From positions 4,089,025 through 4,153,024 of the forward strand of contig CM038726.1 of assembly GCA_021613375.1 (NCBI GenBank): 64,000 nt of DNA. Reading direction: 5' to 3'. Within the stretch, counting starts at the first letter, position 1. Each line of letters opens with the position of its first letter. Position numbers and translations under genes: made by a program. Shown in pieces: positions 33,516 to 48,474 of this stretch. The notes beneath the pieces are model-generated. The model made no database searches, was not told the origin of the DNA, and saw only the letters and a list, made by a program, of their open reading frames with translations. This DNA comes from Megaleporinus macrocephalus (Eukaryota > Chordata > Actinopteri > Characiformes > Anostomidae).

Positions 33516-34344
33516 AATATAACAGATAATAATGAATAAACTCAGCATGGTTCTGTAATAACAGGTATTAAAAGGAACTGCATTATTAAATATATTGTAA
33601 ATTCATTATTTATTAAAATAAATGTTCTATATATAAAGTCCATGGATGTAAAATACAGGCAGCGTATAGAGCAGCTGGACGTCGCTGGATGACATCAGCG
33701 GACACTGAGCTGGAGTGAGTTTGGCTGAACTGGGGAGAAGCTCAGTGTCGAACTGCTCTGCGTCCAAACTAAACAACCTGATTGAGTTTGTCTGCGGTCA
33801 CTTCCAGTGTTCTGAGATAATAGCAGACACACAGTGTGGGGGGGGTCCGGGGAGAGGGAAGTCGGTCTCCATGGCAACGGTCTCTAGCCGGTGAATCACC
33901 CATGGTTACTGTTGCACAATCAAAATACAGGAAGTGAGCCCAAGCGGTATCCATAGCGACGCCCTGGCTGCGTCCTATTTGGGAAACAGGCCGGACGGGG
34001 CAGGACGCTCGCCGTGTTCCCTCCGAACGCCGGGCCAGCTGTCATGGTTAGTTTTCCAGACTGCATTACGCCGTCGCTCCTGCAGGCCAAAGTCCTCTTT
34101 TAGCCTCAGACGAGGTTTATTGTGTCTGGAAAAGAGCATTTCTCTGTACAAACAGTCACTACTTACTACACTGGACGTCATTTCTGTGGCCAGCGGGACC
34201 GGACCGGGGTCAGGCCGTCCTAGAACTGAACAGCGTACCGCCCCAGAGTACAGGGTCTTCATTCTTCAGCGTCTGGAATAAAACAGGAGACTACACAGAA
34301 GCTCAACAGCTAATTATAATATCAGGCGTTTGAAAGTTTAGTGT
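33516..34344. other. Non-array stretch, no gene recognised
   Basis: Two opposite overlapping frames (115 codons plus at 33934-34281; 95 codons minus at 33975-34262) lie in a GC-richer part. Neither shows a family motif, and shadowing argues against both. A G run lies at about 33838-33846. Confidence 0.4.
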
Positions 34345-35725
34345 TTCTAGACCTATATTACAGCTTTATTACAGCTCTCCAACTTTATTACAGCTTTATT
34401 ACAGCCTCTGACCTTTATTACAGCTTTATTACAGCCTCTGACCTTTATTACAGCTTTATTACAGCCTCTGAACTTTATTACAGCTTTATTACAGCTCTCC
34501 AACTTTACTACAGCTTTATTACAGCCTCTGACCTTTATTACAGCGTTATTACAGCTGTCCACCTTTATTACAGCTTTATTACAACTCTCCACCTTTATTA
34601 CAGCTTTATTACAGCCTCTGACCTTTATTACAGCTTTATTACAGCCTCTGACCTTTATTACAGCTTTATTACAGCTGTCCACCTTTATTACAGCTTTATT
34701 ACAACCTCAGAACTTTATTACAGCTTTATTACAGCTCTCCAACTTTATTACAGCTTTATTACAACTCTCCACCTTTATGACAGCTTTATTACAACCTCAG
34801 AACTTTATTACAGCTTTATTACAGCTCTCCAACTTTATTACAGCTTTATTACAACTCTCCACCTTTATTACATCTTTATTACAACTCTCCACCTTTATTA
34901 CAGCTTTATTACAACCTCTGACCTATATTACAGCTTTACTACAGCTACAACTCTCTAACTTTATTACACCTTTATTTCTGCTCTTTACATACACTACAAC
35001 ATTATTACAGCTATACCTTTATTACAACTTTATTACACCTCTTTACCTTTATTACAACTTTATCAAAGCCCTTGACATTTATTACAACTTTATTTCAGCT
35101 CTTTACCTTTAATACAGTTCATATTTATTACAGATTTATTACGGCTCATATTTATTACAGCTTTATTACAGCTATTTAAGTTTATTACAGCTCATGCTTA
35201 TTACAGCATTATTACAGTTCTTTGCCTTTATTATAGTTCATGTTCATTACAGCTCTTTACCTTATTATAGTTCATGTTTATTACAGCTTTATTACAGCTC
35301 TTTACCTTATTATAGAGTATGTTTATTACAGCTTTATTACAGCTCTTTACCTTATTATAGTTCATGTTTATTACAGCTTTATTACAGCTCTTTACCTTAT
35401 TTTAGTTCATGTTTATTACAATTTATTAAAGCTCTTTACCTTATTTTAGTTCATGTTTATTACAGCTTTATTACAGCTCTTTACCTTATTTTAGTTCATG
35501 CGTATTACAGCTTTATTACAGCGCTTTACCTTATTTTAGTTCATGTTTATTACAGATTTATTACAGCTCTTTAACTTTATTACAGCTCATGCGTATTACA
35601 GATTTATTACAGCTCTTTAACTTTATTACAGCTCATGCATATTACAGATTTATTACAGCTCTTTACCTTTATTATAGTTCATGTGTATTACAGCTTTATT
35701 ACAGCTCTTTAACTTTATTACAGAG
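34345..35725 (+). repeat. 30-bp minisatellite of TTTATTACAGC half-units
   Basis: Pairs of CTTTATTACAG half-units separated by CTCTGAC, CTCTCCA or CTGTCCA make a 30-bp unit up to about 34960. Further right the unit lengthens to about 58 bases with CTCTTTACCTTATTATAGTT and CATGTTTATTACAG. About 46 unit-equivalents are present. The 205-codon frame (YYSFITA repeats) at 34341-34958 is repeat-generated. Confidence 0.95.
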
Positions 35726-36030
35726 TTATTATTAAACTAAACATACAGAAAAAGAATAACTATGGCTGTAGAGGGTGAAGGGTTAAATTAGCCCACAGTG
35801 CGGAGAGGATGTTGATGTTGATGCTGATAAAGGAAAAAGCCCCGCCCCCTTTTCTTCCATCAGATTATGCAATCAGCAGAGCCCACTTCCTCTCCTCCGG
35901 TCACTCTCGGGTCATGTCCATCCACCTGCTCTCCGTCCAGCAGCACTCCCAACATCCTCACACAGCACTCTCACTGTACACGCCCACTACACACACCAAC
36001 CGTTACCTATTACTGTCAATCCAGCTGTAA
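35726..36030. other. Short non-array stretch, no gene recognised
   Basis: Contains GATGTTGATGTTGATGCTG and sequence up to the next array. No exon or repeat family recognised. Confidence 0.45.
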
Positions 36031-38207
36031 CTCATCATTACTGATATATAATCACATCATTACTGATATACAACCACATCATTACTGATATACAACCACA
36101 TTATTACTGATATATAATCACATCATTACTGATATATAATCACATTTTAACTTATATATAATCACATCATTACTGATATATAATCACATCATTACTGATA
36201 TACAACCACATCATTACTGATATATAATCACATCATTACTGATATATAATCACATCATTACTGATATATAATTACATCATTACTGATATATAATCACATC
36301 ATTACTGATATATAATCACATCATTACTGATATACAACCACATCATTACTGATATATAATTACATCATTACTGATATATAATCACATCATTACTGATATA
36401 TAATCACATCATTACTGATATACAACCACATCATTACTGATATACAACCACATTATTACTGATATATAATCACATCATTACTGATATATAATCACATTAT
36501 TACTGATATACAACCACATCATTACTGATATATAATCACATCATTACTGATATATAATCACATCATTACTGATATATAATCACATTTTAACTTATATATA
36601 ATCACATCATTACTGATATATAATCACATTATTAATGATATACAACCACATCATTACTGATATATAATCACATCATTACTGATATATAATCACATCATTA
36701 CTGATATTTAATCACATCATTACTGATGCACAACCACATCATTACTGATATACAACCACATCATTACTGATGTACAACCACATCATTACTGATATATAAT
36801 TACATCATTACTGATATACAATCACATCATTACTTTTATATAATCACATCATTACTGATATATAATCACATCCTTACTGATATATAATCACATCATTACT
36901 GATATATAATCACATTTTAACTTATATATAATCATATCATTAATGATATATAATCACATCATTACTGATATATAATCATATCATTAATGATATATAATCA
37001 CATCATTACTGATATATAATTACATCATTACTGATATAGAATCACATCATTACTGATATATAATCACATCATCACTGATATACAACCACATCATTACTGA
37101 TGTACAACCACATCATTACTCATATATAATCACATTTTAACTTATATATAATCACATCATTACTGATATATAATCACATCATTACTAATGTATAATCACA
37201 TCATTACTGATATATAATCACATCATTACTGATATATAATCACATCATTACTAATGTATAATCACATCATTATTGATATATAATCACATCATTACTGATA
37301 TATAATCACATCATTACTTATATATATAAAATTACATCATTACTGATATATAATCACATCATCAGTGATATATAATCACATTTTTACTGATATATAATCA
37401 CATCTCGACTTATATATAATCACGTCATTACTTATATATAATCACACCATTACTTTTATAAAATTACACCATTACTGATACATAATTACATTATCACTTA
37501 TATATAATCACATTGTTACTTATAAATAATTACACCACTACTGATACATAATCACATCATTACTTATATATAAAATCACATCTTATATATAATCACATTG
37601 TTACTTATATATAATTGTCATCCCTTATATATAACTATAACGTTACTTATATATAATTACACCATTACTGATACATAATTACATCATTACTTATATATAA
37701 TTACACTAATAATTATATATAACCACATCAATACTTATGTATAATCACATCTTTACTCATATATAATTACATCATCACTTATACATAATCACATCTTTAC
37801 TTATATATAATCACATCATTACTTATATATAATTACATCATCACTTATGCATAATCACATCTTTACTTATATATAATAACATCTTTACTTATATATAATT
37901 ACACCATTAATTATATATCACCACATCAATACTTATGTATAATCACATCTTTACTCATATATAATTACATCATCACTTATACATAATCACATCTTTACTT
38001 ATATATAATCACATCATTACTTATATATAATTACATCATCACTTATGCATAATCACATCTTTACTTATATATAATCACATCTTTACTTATATATAATTAC
38101 ACCATTAATTATATATCACCACATCAATACTTATATATAATCACACCTATTTTTATATTGAATTACAACATTACTATAATCACATCTTATATATATAATT
38201 ACATTGT
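36031..38207 (+). repeat. 22-bp minisatellite (about 98 copies)
   Basis: Unit ATCACATCATTACTGATATA plus TA (22 bp), with variants CAACCACATC, ACTTATATATA and ATAATTACATC. Homogeneous from 36031 to about 37100 and increasingly variable to 38207, where the CACTT array takes over. A diverged continuation of the same unit lies at 41129-41275. Confidence 0.96.
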
Positions 38208-40697
38208 TAATTACACTACGCTTCACTTACACTTACACTACACTTACATTAGACTACACTTCACTTCACTTACACTACACTTCACTTCACTTACACTACA
38301 CTACACTACACTTACACTACACTTCACTTACACTACACTTCACTTACACTACACTTCACTTACACTACACTACACTACACTACACTTCACTTCACTTACA
38401 CTACACTTCACTTTACTTACACTACACTACACTACACTTCACTTCACTTACACTACACTTCACTTTACTTACACTACACTACACTTCACTTCACTTACAC
38501 TACACTTCACTTCACTTACACTACACTTCACTTTACTTACACTACACTACACTTCACTTACACTACACTTCACTTCACTTACACTACACTACACTACACT
38601 TCACTTCACTTACACTACACTTCACTTACACTACACTACACTACACTTCACTTCACTTCACTTACACTACACTACACTTCACTTCACTTCACTTACACTA
38701 CACTTCACTTCACTTTACTTACACTACACTACACTTCACTTCACTTCACTTACACTACACTACACTACACTTCACTACACTACACTTCACTTACACTACA
38801 CTACACTTCACTTACACTACACTTCACTTCACTACACTTCACTTCACTTACACTACACTACACTTCACTTCACTTACACTACACTTCACTTACACAACAC
38901 TACACTTCACATCACTTCACTTACACTACACTTCACTTACACTACAGTTCACTTACACTACACTACACTTCACTTCACTTACACTACACTTCACTTCACT
39001 TCACTTCACTTACACTACACTTCACTTCACTTCACTTACACTACACTTCACTTCACTTCACTTTACTTACACTACACTACACTTCACTTCACTTACACTA
39101 CACTTCACTTTACTTACACTACACTACACTTCACTTACACTACACTTCACTTCACTTACACTACACTACACTACACTTCACTTCACTTACACTACACTAC
39201 ACTTCACTTCACTTCACTTCACTTCACTTACACTACACTACACTACACTTCACTACACTTCACTTACACTACACTTCACTTTACTTACACTACACTACAC
39301 TTCACTTCACTTCACTTCACTTACACTACACTTCACTTCACTTACACTACACTACACTTCACTTACACTTCACTTCACTTACACTACACTACACTTCACT
39401 TCACTACACTACACTTCACTTACACTACACTACACTTCACTTACACTACACTTCACTTCACTTCACTTCACTTCACTTCACTTCACTTCACTACACTTCA
39501 CTTCACTTACACTACAGTTCACTTACACTACACTACACTTCACTTCACTTACACTACACTTCACTTACACAACACTACACTTCACTTCACTTCACTTACA
39601 CTACACTTCACTTACACTACAGTTCACTTCACTTACACTACACTTCACTTCACTTTACTTACACTACACTTCACTTCACTTACACTACACTTACACTACA
39701 CTTCACTTACACTACACTTCACTTTACTTTACTTACACTACACTTCACTTCACTTCACTTCACTTCACTTACACTACACTTCACTTCACTTCACTTACAC
39801 TTCACTTCACTTCACTTCACTTCACTTACACTACACTTCACTTCACTTCACTTTACTTACACTACACTTCACTTACACTACACTTCACTTACACTACACT
39901 TCACTTTACTTACACTACACTTCACTTACTCTACACTTCACTTACACTACACTACACTTCACTACACTTCACTTACACTACACTTCACTTTACTTACACT
40001 ACACTACACTACACTTCACTACACTTCACTTACACTACACTTCACTTTACTTACACTACACTACACTACACTACACTTCCCTTACACTACACTTCACTTA
40101 CACTACACTACACTTCACTTCACTTACACTACACTTCACTTTACTTACACTACACTACACTACACTTCACTTACACTACAATTCACTTACACTACACTAC
40201 ACTTCACTTACACTACACTACACTACACTTCACTTACACTACACTTCACTTACACTACACTACACTTCACTTACACTACACTTCACTTCACTTCACTTCA
40301 CTACACTTCACTTCACTTACACTACACTTACACTACACTACACTTCACTTCACTTCACTTACACTACACTACACTTCACTTCACTTCACTTCACTTCACT
40401 TACACTACACTTCACTTCACTTCACTTACACTACACTACACTTCACTTACACTACACTTCATTTACACTACACTTCACTTACACTACACTTCACTTCACT
40501 TCACTTCACTTCACTTACACTACACTTCACTTACACTACACTACACTACACTTCACTTCACTTCACTTCACTTCACTTACACTACACTACACTTCACTTA
40601 CACTACACTACACTACACTTCACTTCACTTCACTTCACTTACACTACACTACACTTCACTTACACTACACTACACTTCACTTACACTTTACTACACT
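38208..40697 (+). repeat. (CACTT/ACACTA)n low-complexity array
   Basis: About 2.5 kb composed almost only of CACTT, TACAC and TACACTA words in changing order (CACTTCACTTACACTACAC). Two overlapping plus frames of 862 and 831 codons (HYTTLHFTYTTLHF type) run the full length because the words contain no stop codon in either frame. That overlap of two huge frames in one strand is itself proof of a composition artefact. Confidence 0.96.
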
Positions 40698-41128
40698 AGT
40701 CAGTAGAAATCTATTGAGGGAGCTCAGAGTTCTTGTTCCTCGTTGATGTTAAAGGACAGAAGATAAACAGAAGGTGTATGTTAAGTCACGCTATTGTAAT
40801 GTGAAGGCCATGTGTTCCTCGGGGGCTCTGGTGGCTTGTCCGTGTCCCCTCCTGACCTCTCGAAGACCCTGCATTGTTCAGCTGCAGCAGCTCTAAACCT
40901 TTACACGCAGAAACAGAGGAAACGACAGACAAGCCTAGCACAGCACCCACAGCGTCTACCGCGGTCTCTGTGTGCGGTGGGTTTCGGGTGTAGCGACACT
41001 ACGTCATCTATCAAGTTTCCAAAAGGACCGAGGTGGATCATTTTCAGCACTGCAGTGACACTGACGTGGATGTGGTCTGTTAGTGTGTGTTGTGCTGGTG
41101 TGAGTGGATCAGATACAAATCAAATGAA
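40698..41128. other. 430-bp non-repetitive island inside the array complex
   Basis: Unique-looking sequence between the two TTCACTTACAC arrays. Its right part (41047-41117) is a minus-strand copy of the GGACGCCGCCCACAGGACAC element: CACTGCAGTGACACTGACG, TTAGTGTGTGTTGTGCTGG and TGTGAGTGGATCAGAT. The 183-codon frame at 40812-41363 runs from here into the array and has no recognised family. Confidence 0.55.
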
Positions 41129-41275
41129 CTACAGTCTGTACTTATATATAATTGCATCTTTACTTATATATACTATTATTTTTATTTATATATACTTACA
41201 TTGTTACTTATATATAATCACATCATTACTTATAATCACATTATTGCTTATATATAATTACATCTTTACATACAC
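41129..41275 (+). repeat. Remnant of the 22-bp minisatellite
   Basis: CTTATATATAATTGCATC, TTACTTATATATA and ATCACATCATTACTTATAAT match the degenerate right half of the 36031-38207 array. It lies directly before the second TTCACTTACAC array, as the first one does. Confidence 0.75.
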
Positions 41276-44200
41276 TGTTTCACTTACACTTACACTACAC
41301 TATACTTACACTACTCTTCACTTACACTACACTTATATTAAACTACACTTACACTACACTTAAACTACACTATACTTACACTACGCTTCACTTACACTAC
41401 ACTTACACTATACTTACACTACGCTTCACTTATACTACACTTATATTAAACTATACTTACACTACGCTTCACTTATACTACACTTACACTATAGTTACAC
41501 TACGCTTCACTTACACTACACTTATATTAAACTATACTTACACTACACTTCACTTACACTACACTTACACTATACTTACACTACGCTTCACTTATACTAC
41601 ACTTATATTACACTATACTTACACTACGCTTCACTTATACTACACTTACACTATAGTTACACTACGCTTCACTTACACTACACTTATATTAAACTATACT
41701 TACACTATGCTTCACTTATACTACACTTACACTATAGTTACACTACGCTTCACTTACACTACACTTATATTAAACTATACTTACACTACGCTTCACTTAC
41801 ACTACACTTATATTAAACTATACTTACACTACGCTTCACTTACACTACACTTACATTAAACTATACTTACACTACGCTTCACTTATACTACACTTATATT
41901 ACACTATACTTACACTACGCTTCACTTACACTACACTTACACTATACTTACACTACTCTTCACTTACACTACACTTATATTACACTATACTTACACTACG
42001 CTTCACTTACACTACCTTACACTATAGTTACACTACGCTTCACTTACTACTACACTTATATTAAACTATACTTACACTATGCTTCACTTACACTACACTT
42101 ACACTATAGTTACACTACGCTTCACTTACACTACACTTATATTAAACTATACTTACACTACGCTTCACTTACACTACACTTATATTAAACTATACTTACA
42201 CTACGCTTCACTTACACTACACTTACATTAAACTATACTTACACTACGCTTCACTTACACTACACTTACACTATACTTACACTACGCTTCACTTATACTA
42301 CACTTATATTAAGCTATACTTACACTACGCTTCACTTATACTACACTTATATTACACTATACTTACACTACGCTTCACTTATACTACACTTATATTAAAC
42401 TATACTTACACTACGCTTCACTTACACTACACTTATATTACACTATACTTACACTACGCTTCACTTACACTACACTTATATTAAGCTATACTTACACTAC
42501 GCTTCACTTACACTACACTTACACTATACTTACACTACGCTTCACTTACACTACACTTATATTAAACTATACTTACACTACGCTTCACTTACACTACACT
42601 TATATTACACTATACTTACACTACGCTTCACTTACACTACACTTATATTGAACTATACTTACACTATGCTTCACTTATACTACACTTATATTAAACTATA
42701 CTTACACTACGCTTCACTTACACTACACTTACATTAAACTATACTTACACTACGCTTCACTTATACTACACTTATATTAAACTATACTTACACTACGCTT
42801 CACTTACACTACACTTACATTAAACTATACTTACACTACGCTTCACTTATACTACACTTATATTAAACTATACTTACACTACGCTTCACTTACACTACAC
42901 TTATATTAAAACTATACTTACACTACGCTTCACTTACACTACACTTACACTATAGTTACACTACCTTCACTTACACTACACTTATATTAAGCTATACTTA
43001 CACTATGCTTCACTTATACTACACTTACACTATACTTACACTACGCTTCACTTACACTACACTTATATTAAACTATACTTACACTATGCTTCACTTACAC
43101 TACACTTATATTAAGCTATACTTACACTATGCTTCACTTACACTACACTTATATTAAACTATACTTACACTACGCTTCACTTACACTACACTTATATTAC
43201 ACTATACTTACACTACGCTTCACTTACACTACACTTATATTAAGCTATACTTACACTACGCTTCACTTACACTATACTATACTTACACTACTCTTCACTT
43301 ACACTACACTATACTTACATTACTCTTCACTTACACTACACTATACTTACACTACTCTTCACTTACACTACACTATACTTACACTACTCTTCACTTACAC
43401 TACACTATACTTACACTACGCTTCACTTACACTACACTTCACTTATACTACACTTATATTAAGCTATACTTACACTACGCTTCACTTACACTACACTTAT
43501 ATTAAGCTATACTTACACTATGCTTCACTTATACTACACTTACACTATACTTACACTACTCTCCCCTTACACTACACTATACTTACACTACTCTTCACTT
43601 GCACTACACTATACTTACACTACGCTTCACTTACACTACACTATACTTACACTACGCTTCACTTACACTACACTTCACTTATACTACACTTATATTAAGC
43701 TATACTTACACTATGCTTCACTTATACTACACTTACACTATACTTACACTACTCTTCACTTACACTACACTATACTTACACTACTCTTCACTTACACTAC
43801 ACTATACTTACACTACGCTTCACTTACACTACACTTCACTTATACTACACTTATATTAAGCTATACTTACACTACGCTTCACTTATACTACACTTACACT
43901 ATACTTACACTACTCTTCACTTACACTACACTATACTTACACTACGCTTCACTTACACTACACTTCACTTATACTACACTTATATTAAGCTATACTTACA
44001 CTATGCTTCACTTATACTACACTTACACTATACTTACACTACTCTTCACTTACACTACACTATACTTACACTACTCTTCACTTACACTACACTATACTTA
44101 CACTACGCTTCACTTACACTACACTTCACTTATACTACACTTATATTAAGCTATACTTACACTACGCTTCACTTATACTACACTTACACTATACTTACAC

Positions 44201-47200
44201 TACGCTTCACTTACACTACACTTATATTAAACTATACTTACACTACGCTTCACTTACACTACACTTACACTATACTTACACTACTCTTCACTTACACTAC
44301 ACTTATATTACACTATACTTACACTACGCTTCACTTATACTACACTTACACTATACTTACACTACGCTTCACTTACACTACACTTATATTAAGCTATACT
44401 TACACTATGCTTCACTTATACTACACTTACACTATACTTACACTACGCTTCACTTACACTACACTTATATTAAGCTATACTTACACTATGCTTCACTTAC
44501 ACTACACTTATATTAAGCTATACTTACACTACGCTTCACTTACACTACACTTATATTAAGCTATACTTACACTATGCTTCACTTATACTACACTTACACT
44601 ATACTTACACTACGTTTCACTTACACTACACTTATATTAAGCTATACTTACACTACGCTTCACTTACACTACACTTATATTACACTATACTTACACTACG
44701 CTTCACTTACACTACACTTACATTAAACTATACTTACACTACGCTTCACTTACACTACACTTATATTAAACTATACTTACACTACGCTTCACTTACACTA
44801 CACTTACATTAAACTATACTTACACTACGCTTCACTTATACTACACTTATATTAAACTATACTTACACTACGCTTCACTTACACTACACTTATATTAAAC
44901 TTTACTTACACTACGCTTCACTTACACTACACTTATATTAAGCTATACTTACACTATGCTTCACTTATACTACACTTACACTAAACTTACACTACGCTTC
45001 ACTTACACTACACTTATATTAAACTATACTTACACTACGCTTCACTTACACTACACTTATATTAAACTATACTTACACTACTCTTCACTTACACTACACT
45101 TACATTAAACTATACTTACACTATGCTTCACTTACACTACACTTATATTAAACTATACTTACACTACGCTTCACTTACACTACACTTATATTAAGCTATA
45201 CTTACACTACGCTTCACTTACACTATACTATACTTACACTACTCTTCACTTACACTACACTATACTTACATTACTCTTCACTTACACTACACTATACTTA
45301 CACTGCTCTTCACTTACACTACACTATACTTACACTACTCTTCACTTACACTACACTATACTTACACTACGCTTCACTTACACTACACTATACTTACACT
45401 ACGCTTCACTTACACTACACTTCACTTATACTACACTTATATTAAGCTATACTTACACTATGCTTCACTTATACTACACTTACACTATACTTACACTACT
45501 CTTCACTTACACTACACTATACTTACACTACGCTTCACTTACACTACACTTCACTTATACTACACTTATATTAAGCTATACTTACACTATGCTTCACTTA
45601 TACTACACTTACACTATACTTACACTACTCTTCACTTACACTACACTATACTTACACTACGCTTCACTTACACTACACTTCACTTATACTACACTTATAT
45701 TACACTATACTTACACTACGCTTCACTTACACTACACTTATATTAAACTATACTTACACTACACTTCACTTACACTACACTTACACTATACTTACACTAC
45801 ACTTCACTTATACTACACTTATATTACACTATACTTACACTACACTTCACTTATACTACACTTACACTATACTTACACTACGCTTCACTTATACTACACT
45901 TATATTAAACTATACTTACACTACGCTTCACTTATACTACACTTACACTATACTTACACTACGCTTCACTTACACTACACTTACATTAAACTATACTTAC
46001 ACTACGCTTCACTTACACTACACTTATATTAAGCTATACTTACACTACGCTTCACTTATACTACACTTACACTATACTTACACTACGCTTCACTTACACT
46101 ACACTTATATTAAGCTATACTTACACTATGCTTCACTTACACTACACTTATATTAAGCTATACTTACACTACGCTTCACTTACACTACACTTATATTAAA
46201 CTATACTTACACTACGCTTCACTTACACTACACTTATATTGAACTATACTTACACTACGCTTCACTTACACTACACTTATATTAAACTATACTTACACTA
46301 CGCTTCACTTACACTACACTTATATTAAACTATACTTACACTACGCTTCACTTACACTACACTTATATTAAACTATACTTACACTACGCTTCACTTACAC
46401 TACACTTACATTACACTATACTTACACTACGCTTCACTTATACTACACTTATATTAAACTATACTTACACTACGCTTCACTTACACTACACTTATATTAA
46501 ACTATACTTACACTACGCTTCACTTACACTACACTTACACTATAGTTACACTACCTTCACTTACACTACACTTATATTAAGCTATACTTACACTATGCTT
46601 CACTTATACTACACTTACACTATACTTACACTACGCTTCACTTACACTACACTTATATTAAACTATACTTACACTACGCTTCACTTACACTACACTTATA
46701 TTAAACTATACTTACACTACGCTTCACTTACACTACACTTATATTAAGCTATACTTACACTACGCTTCACTTACACTACACTTATATTAAACTATACTTA
46801 CACTACGCTTCACTTATACTACACTTATATTAAGCTATACTTACACTACGCTTCACTTACACTACACTTATATTAAGCTATACTTACACTACGCTTCACT
46901 TACACTATACTATACTTACACTACTCTTCACTTACACTACACTATACTTACATTACTCTTCACTTACACTACACTATACTTACACTACTCTTCACTTACA
47001 CTACACTATACTTACACTACTCTTCACTTACACTACACTATACTTACACTACGCTTCACTTACACTACACTATACTTACACTACGCTTCACTTACACTAC
47101 ACTTCACTTATACTACACTTATATTAAGCTATACTTACACTATGCTTCACTTATACTACACTTACACTATACTTACACTACTCTTCACTTACACTACACT

Positions 47201-47665
47201 ATACTTACACTACTCTTCACTTACACTACACTATACTTACACTACGCTTCACTTACACTACACTTCACTTATACTACACTTATATTAAACTATACTTACA
47301 CTACGCTTCACTTACACTACACTTATATTAGACTATACTTACACTACGCTTCACTTACACTACACTTACACTACACTATACTTACACTATGCTTCACTTA
47401 CACTACACTTACACTATGCTTCACTTATACTACACTTACACTATGCTTCACTTACACTATACTATACTTACACTACTCTTCACTTACACTACACTTACAT
47501 TAAACTATACTTACACTACTCTTCACTTACACTACACTATACTTACACTACGCTTCACTTACACTACACTATACTTACACTACTCTTCACTTACATTTCA
47601 CTATACTTACACTACGCTTCACTTACACTACACTACACTTATATTGCACTACACTTACACTTACA
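41276..47665 (+). repeat. ~43-bp minisatellite (about 150 copies)
   Basis: Units made of CTTACACTACGCTTCACTTA, CACTACACTTATATTAAAC and TATA, with a shorter interleaved form CTTACACTACTCTTCACTTA followed by CACTACACTATA (about 32 bases). The short form clusters near 43260-43640, 43740-43810, 45230-45400 and 46900-47080, and blocks of about 1.7 kb containing it recur, for example 43255 on compared with 45220 and 46890. Frames of 115-209 codons are artefacts. Confidence 0.96.
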
Positions 47666-48474
47666 TTACAGTTCTAAAACGTCTGGCTGGTAGTGTTCTA
47701 AAACATTTAACCAGTAGTCTACATGTATGTATGTAATAATAATAATATTATCTCTCAATATAAGTATAAATACATAGTGCTATATGATCTAAACCCTAAT
47801 CTTTCTAATATATGAGGAATATGGTGTTGGTCTTGTGGATCAGCTCTGCTGTTCTTGGCGGCTCTCAGAGCGACTGCAGTGAAAAGGTGCTTCAGTAAAA
47901 AATGTGTACAAGGGTTTTAATAATAGAGGCCATTTTCCTGCTAGCGTCGCTAATAGGCTTGTTTAGCGCTTGTGGGTCACACGGGTGATTCAGCCAGCAA
48001 GTGAAAGAGGGGAGAAAAGAGAGAGAGAAAGAAAGCGAGAGTGAATACAGGGGTGATTTTCTCCTGAATAACAGCTAATCTGGTCTTATTGTTGTGGAGG
48101 CTAACGCCTCTGGATGCTACATGGAGGGCAGGGCCGAGTCGGGCTCCTAGCTCATGCTAACGGCTCCAGAAAGGAAACTCTTCACGCGTCAGATTTGCGA
48201 GACGGTTCGTCACCACAGAAGCAGCAACACGAACAGAGCGGCAGCGCTCGCCTGTAGATCATCTGCTCTGCTTCATATCTGGAAGAAAACTGAACTGACC
48301 CTCCACCCCAAACCTAAAGCCACTGCTGACCCGCCCCTACACTGACTGATGACCATCTTCATGTAATGGACACATACCTGAGCGCCGTGATACCTGAGCA
48401 TCAGATTCATTTAGTACTGTTCACCACCTGGGAAGAATTAGACCTCCGCAGTTAACCCCTCTGTACAGTGACAC
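47666..48474. other. Non-array stretch, no gene recognised
   Basis: Includes a short ATAATAATAAT tract and a GAGAGAGAAAGAAAGCGAG run near 48020. The 63-codon plus frame at 48154-48345 shows no known motif. No exon recognised. Confidence 0.45.

Noticed and set aside
33934..34281. 115-codon plus frame in unique sequence
   Set aside because: Fully shadowed by a 95-codon minus frame; no motif, splice context or recognisable homologue.
34345..35725. CRISPR-like alternation of TTTATTACAGC and short variable words
   Set aside because: The 'spacers' are a few recurring 7-base words, so it is an ordinary minisatellite.
38158..40746. 862- and 831-codon overlapping frames
   Set aside because: Two frames on the same strand are open over the same 2.5 kb of CACTT/ACACTA repeat, which shows that composition alone keeps them open.
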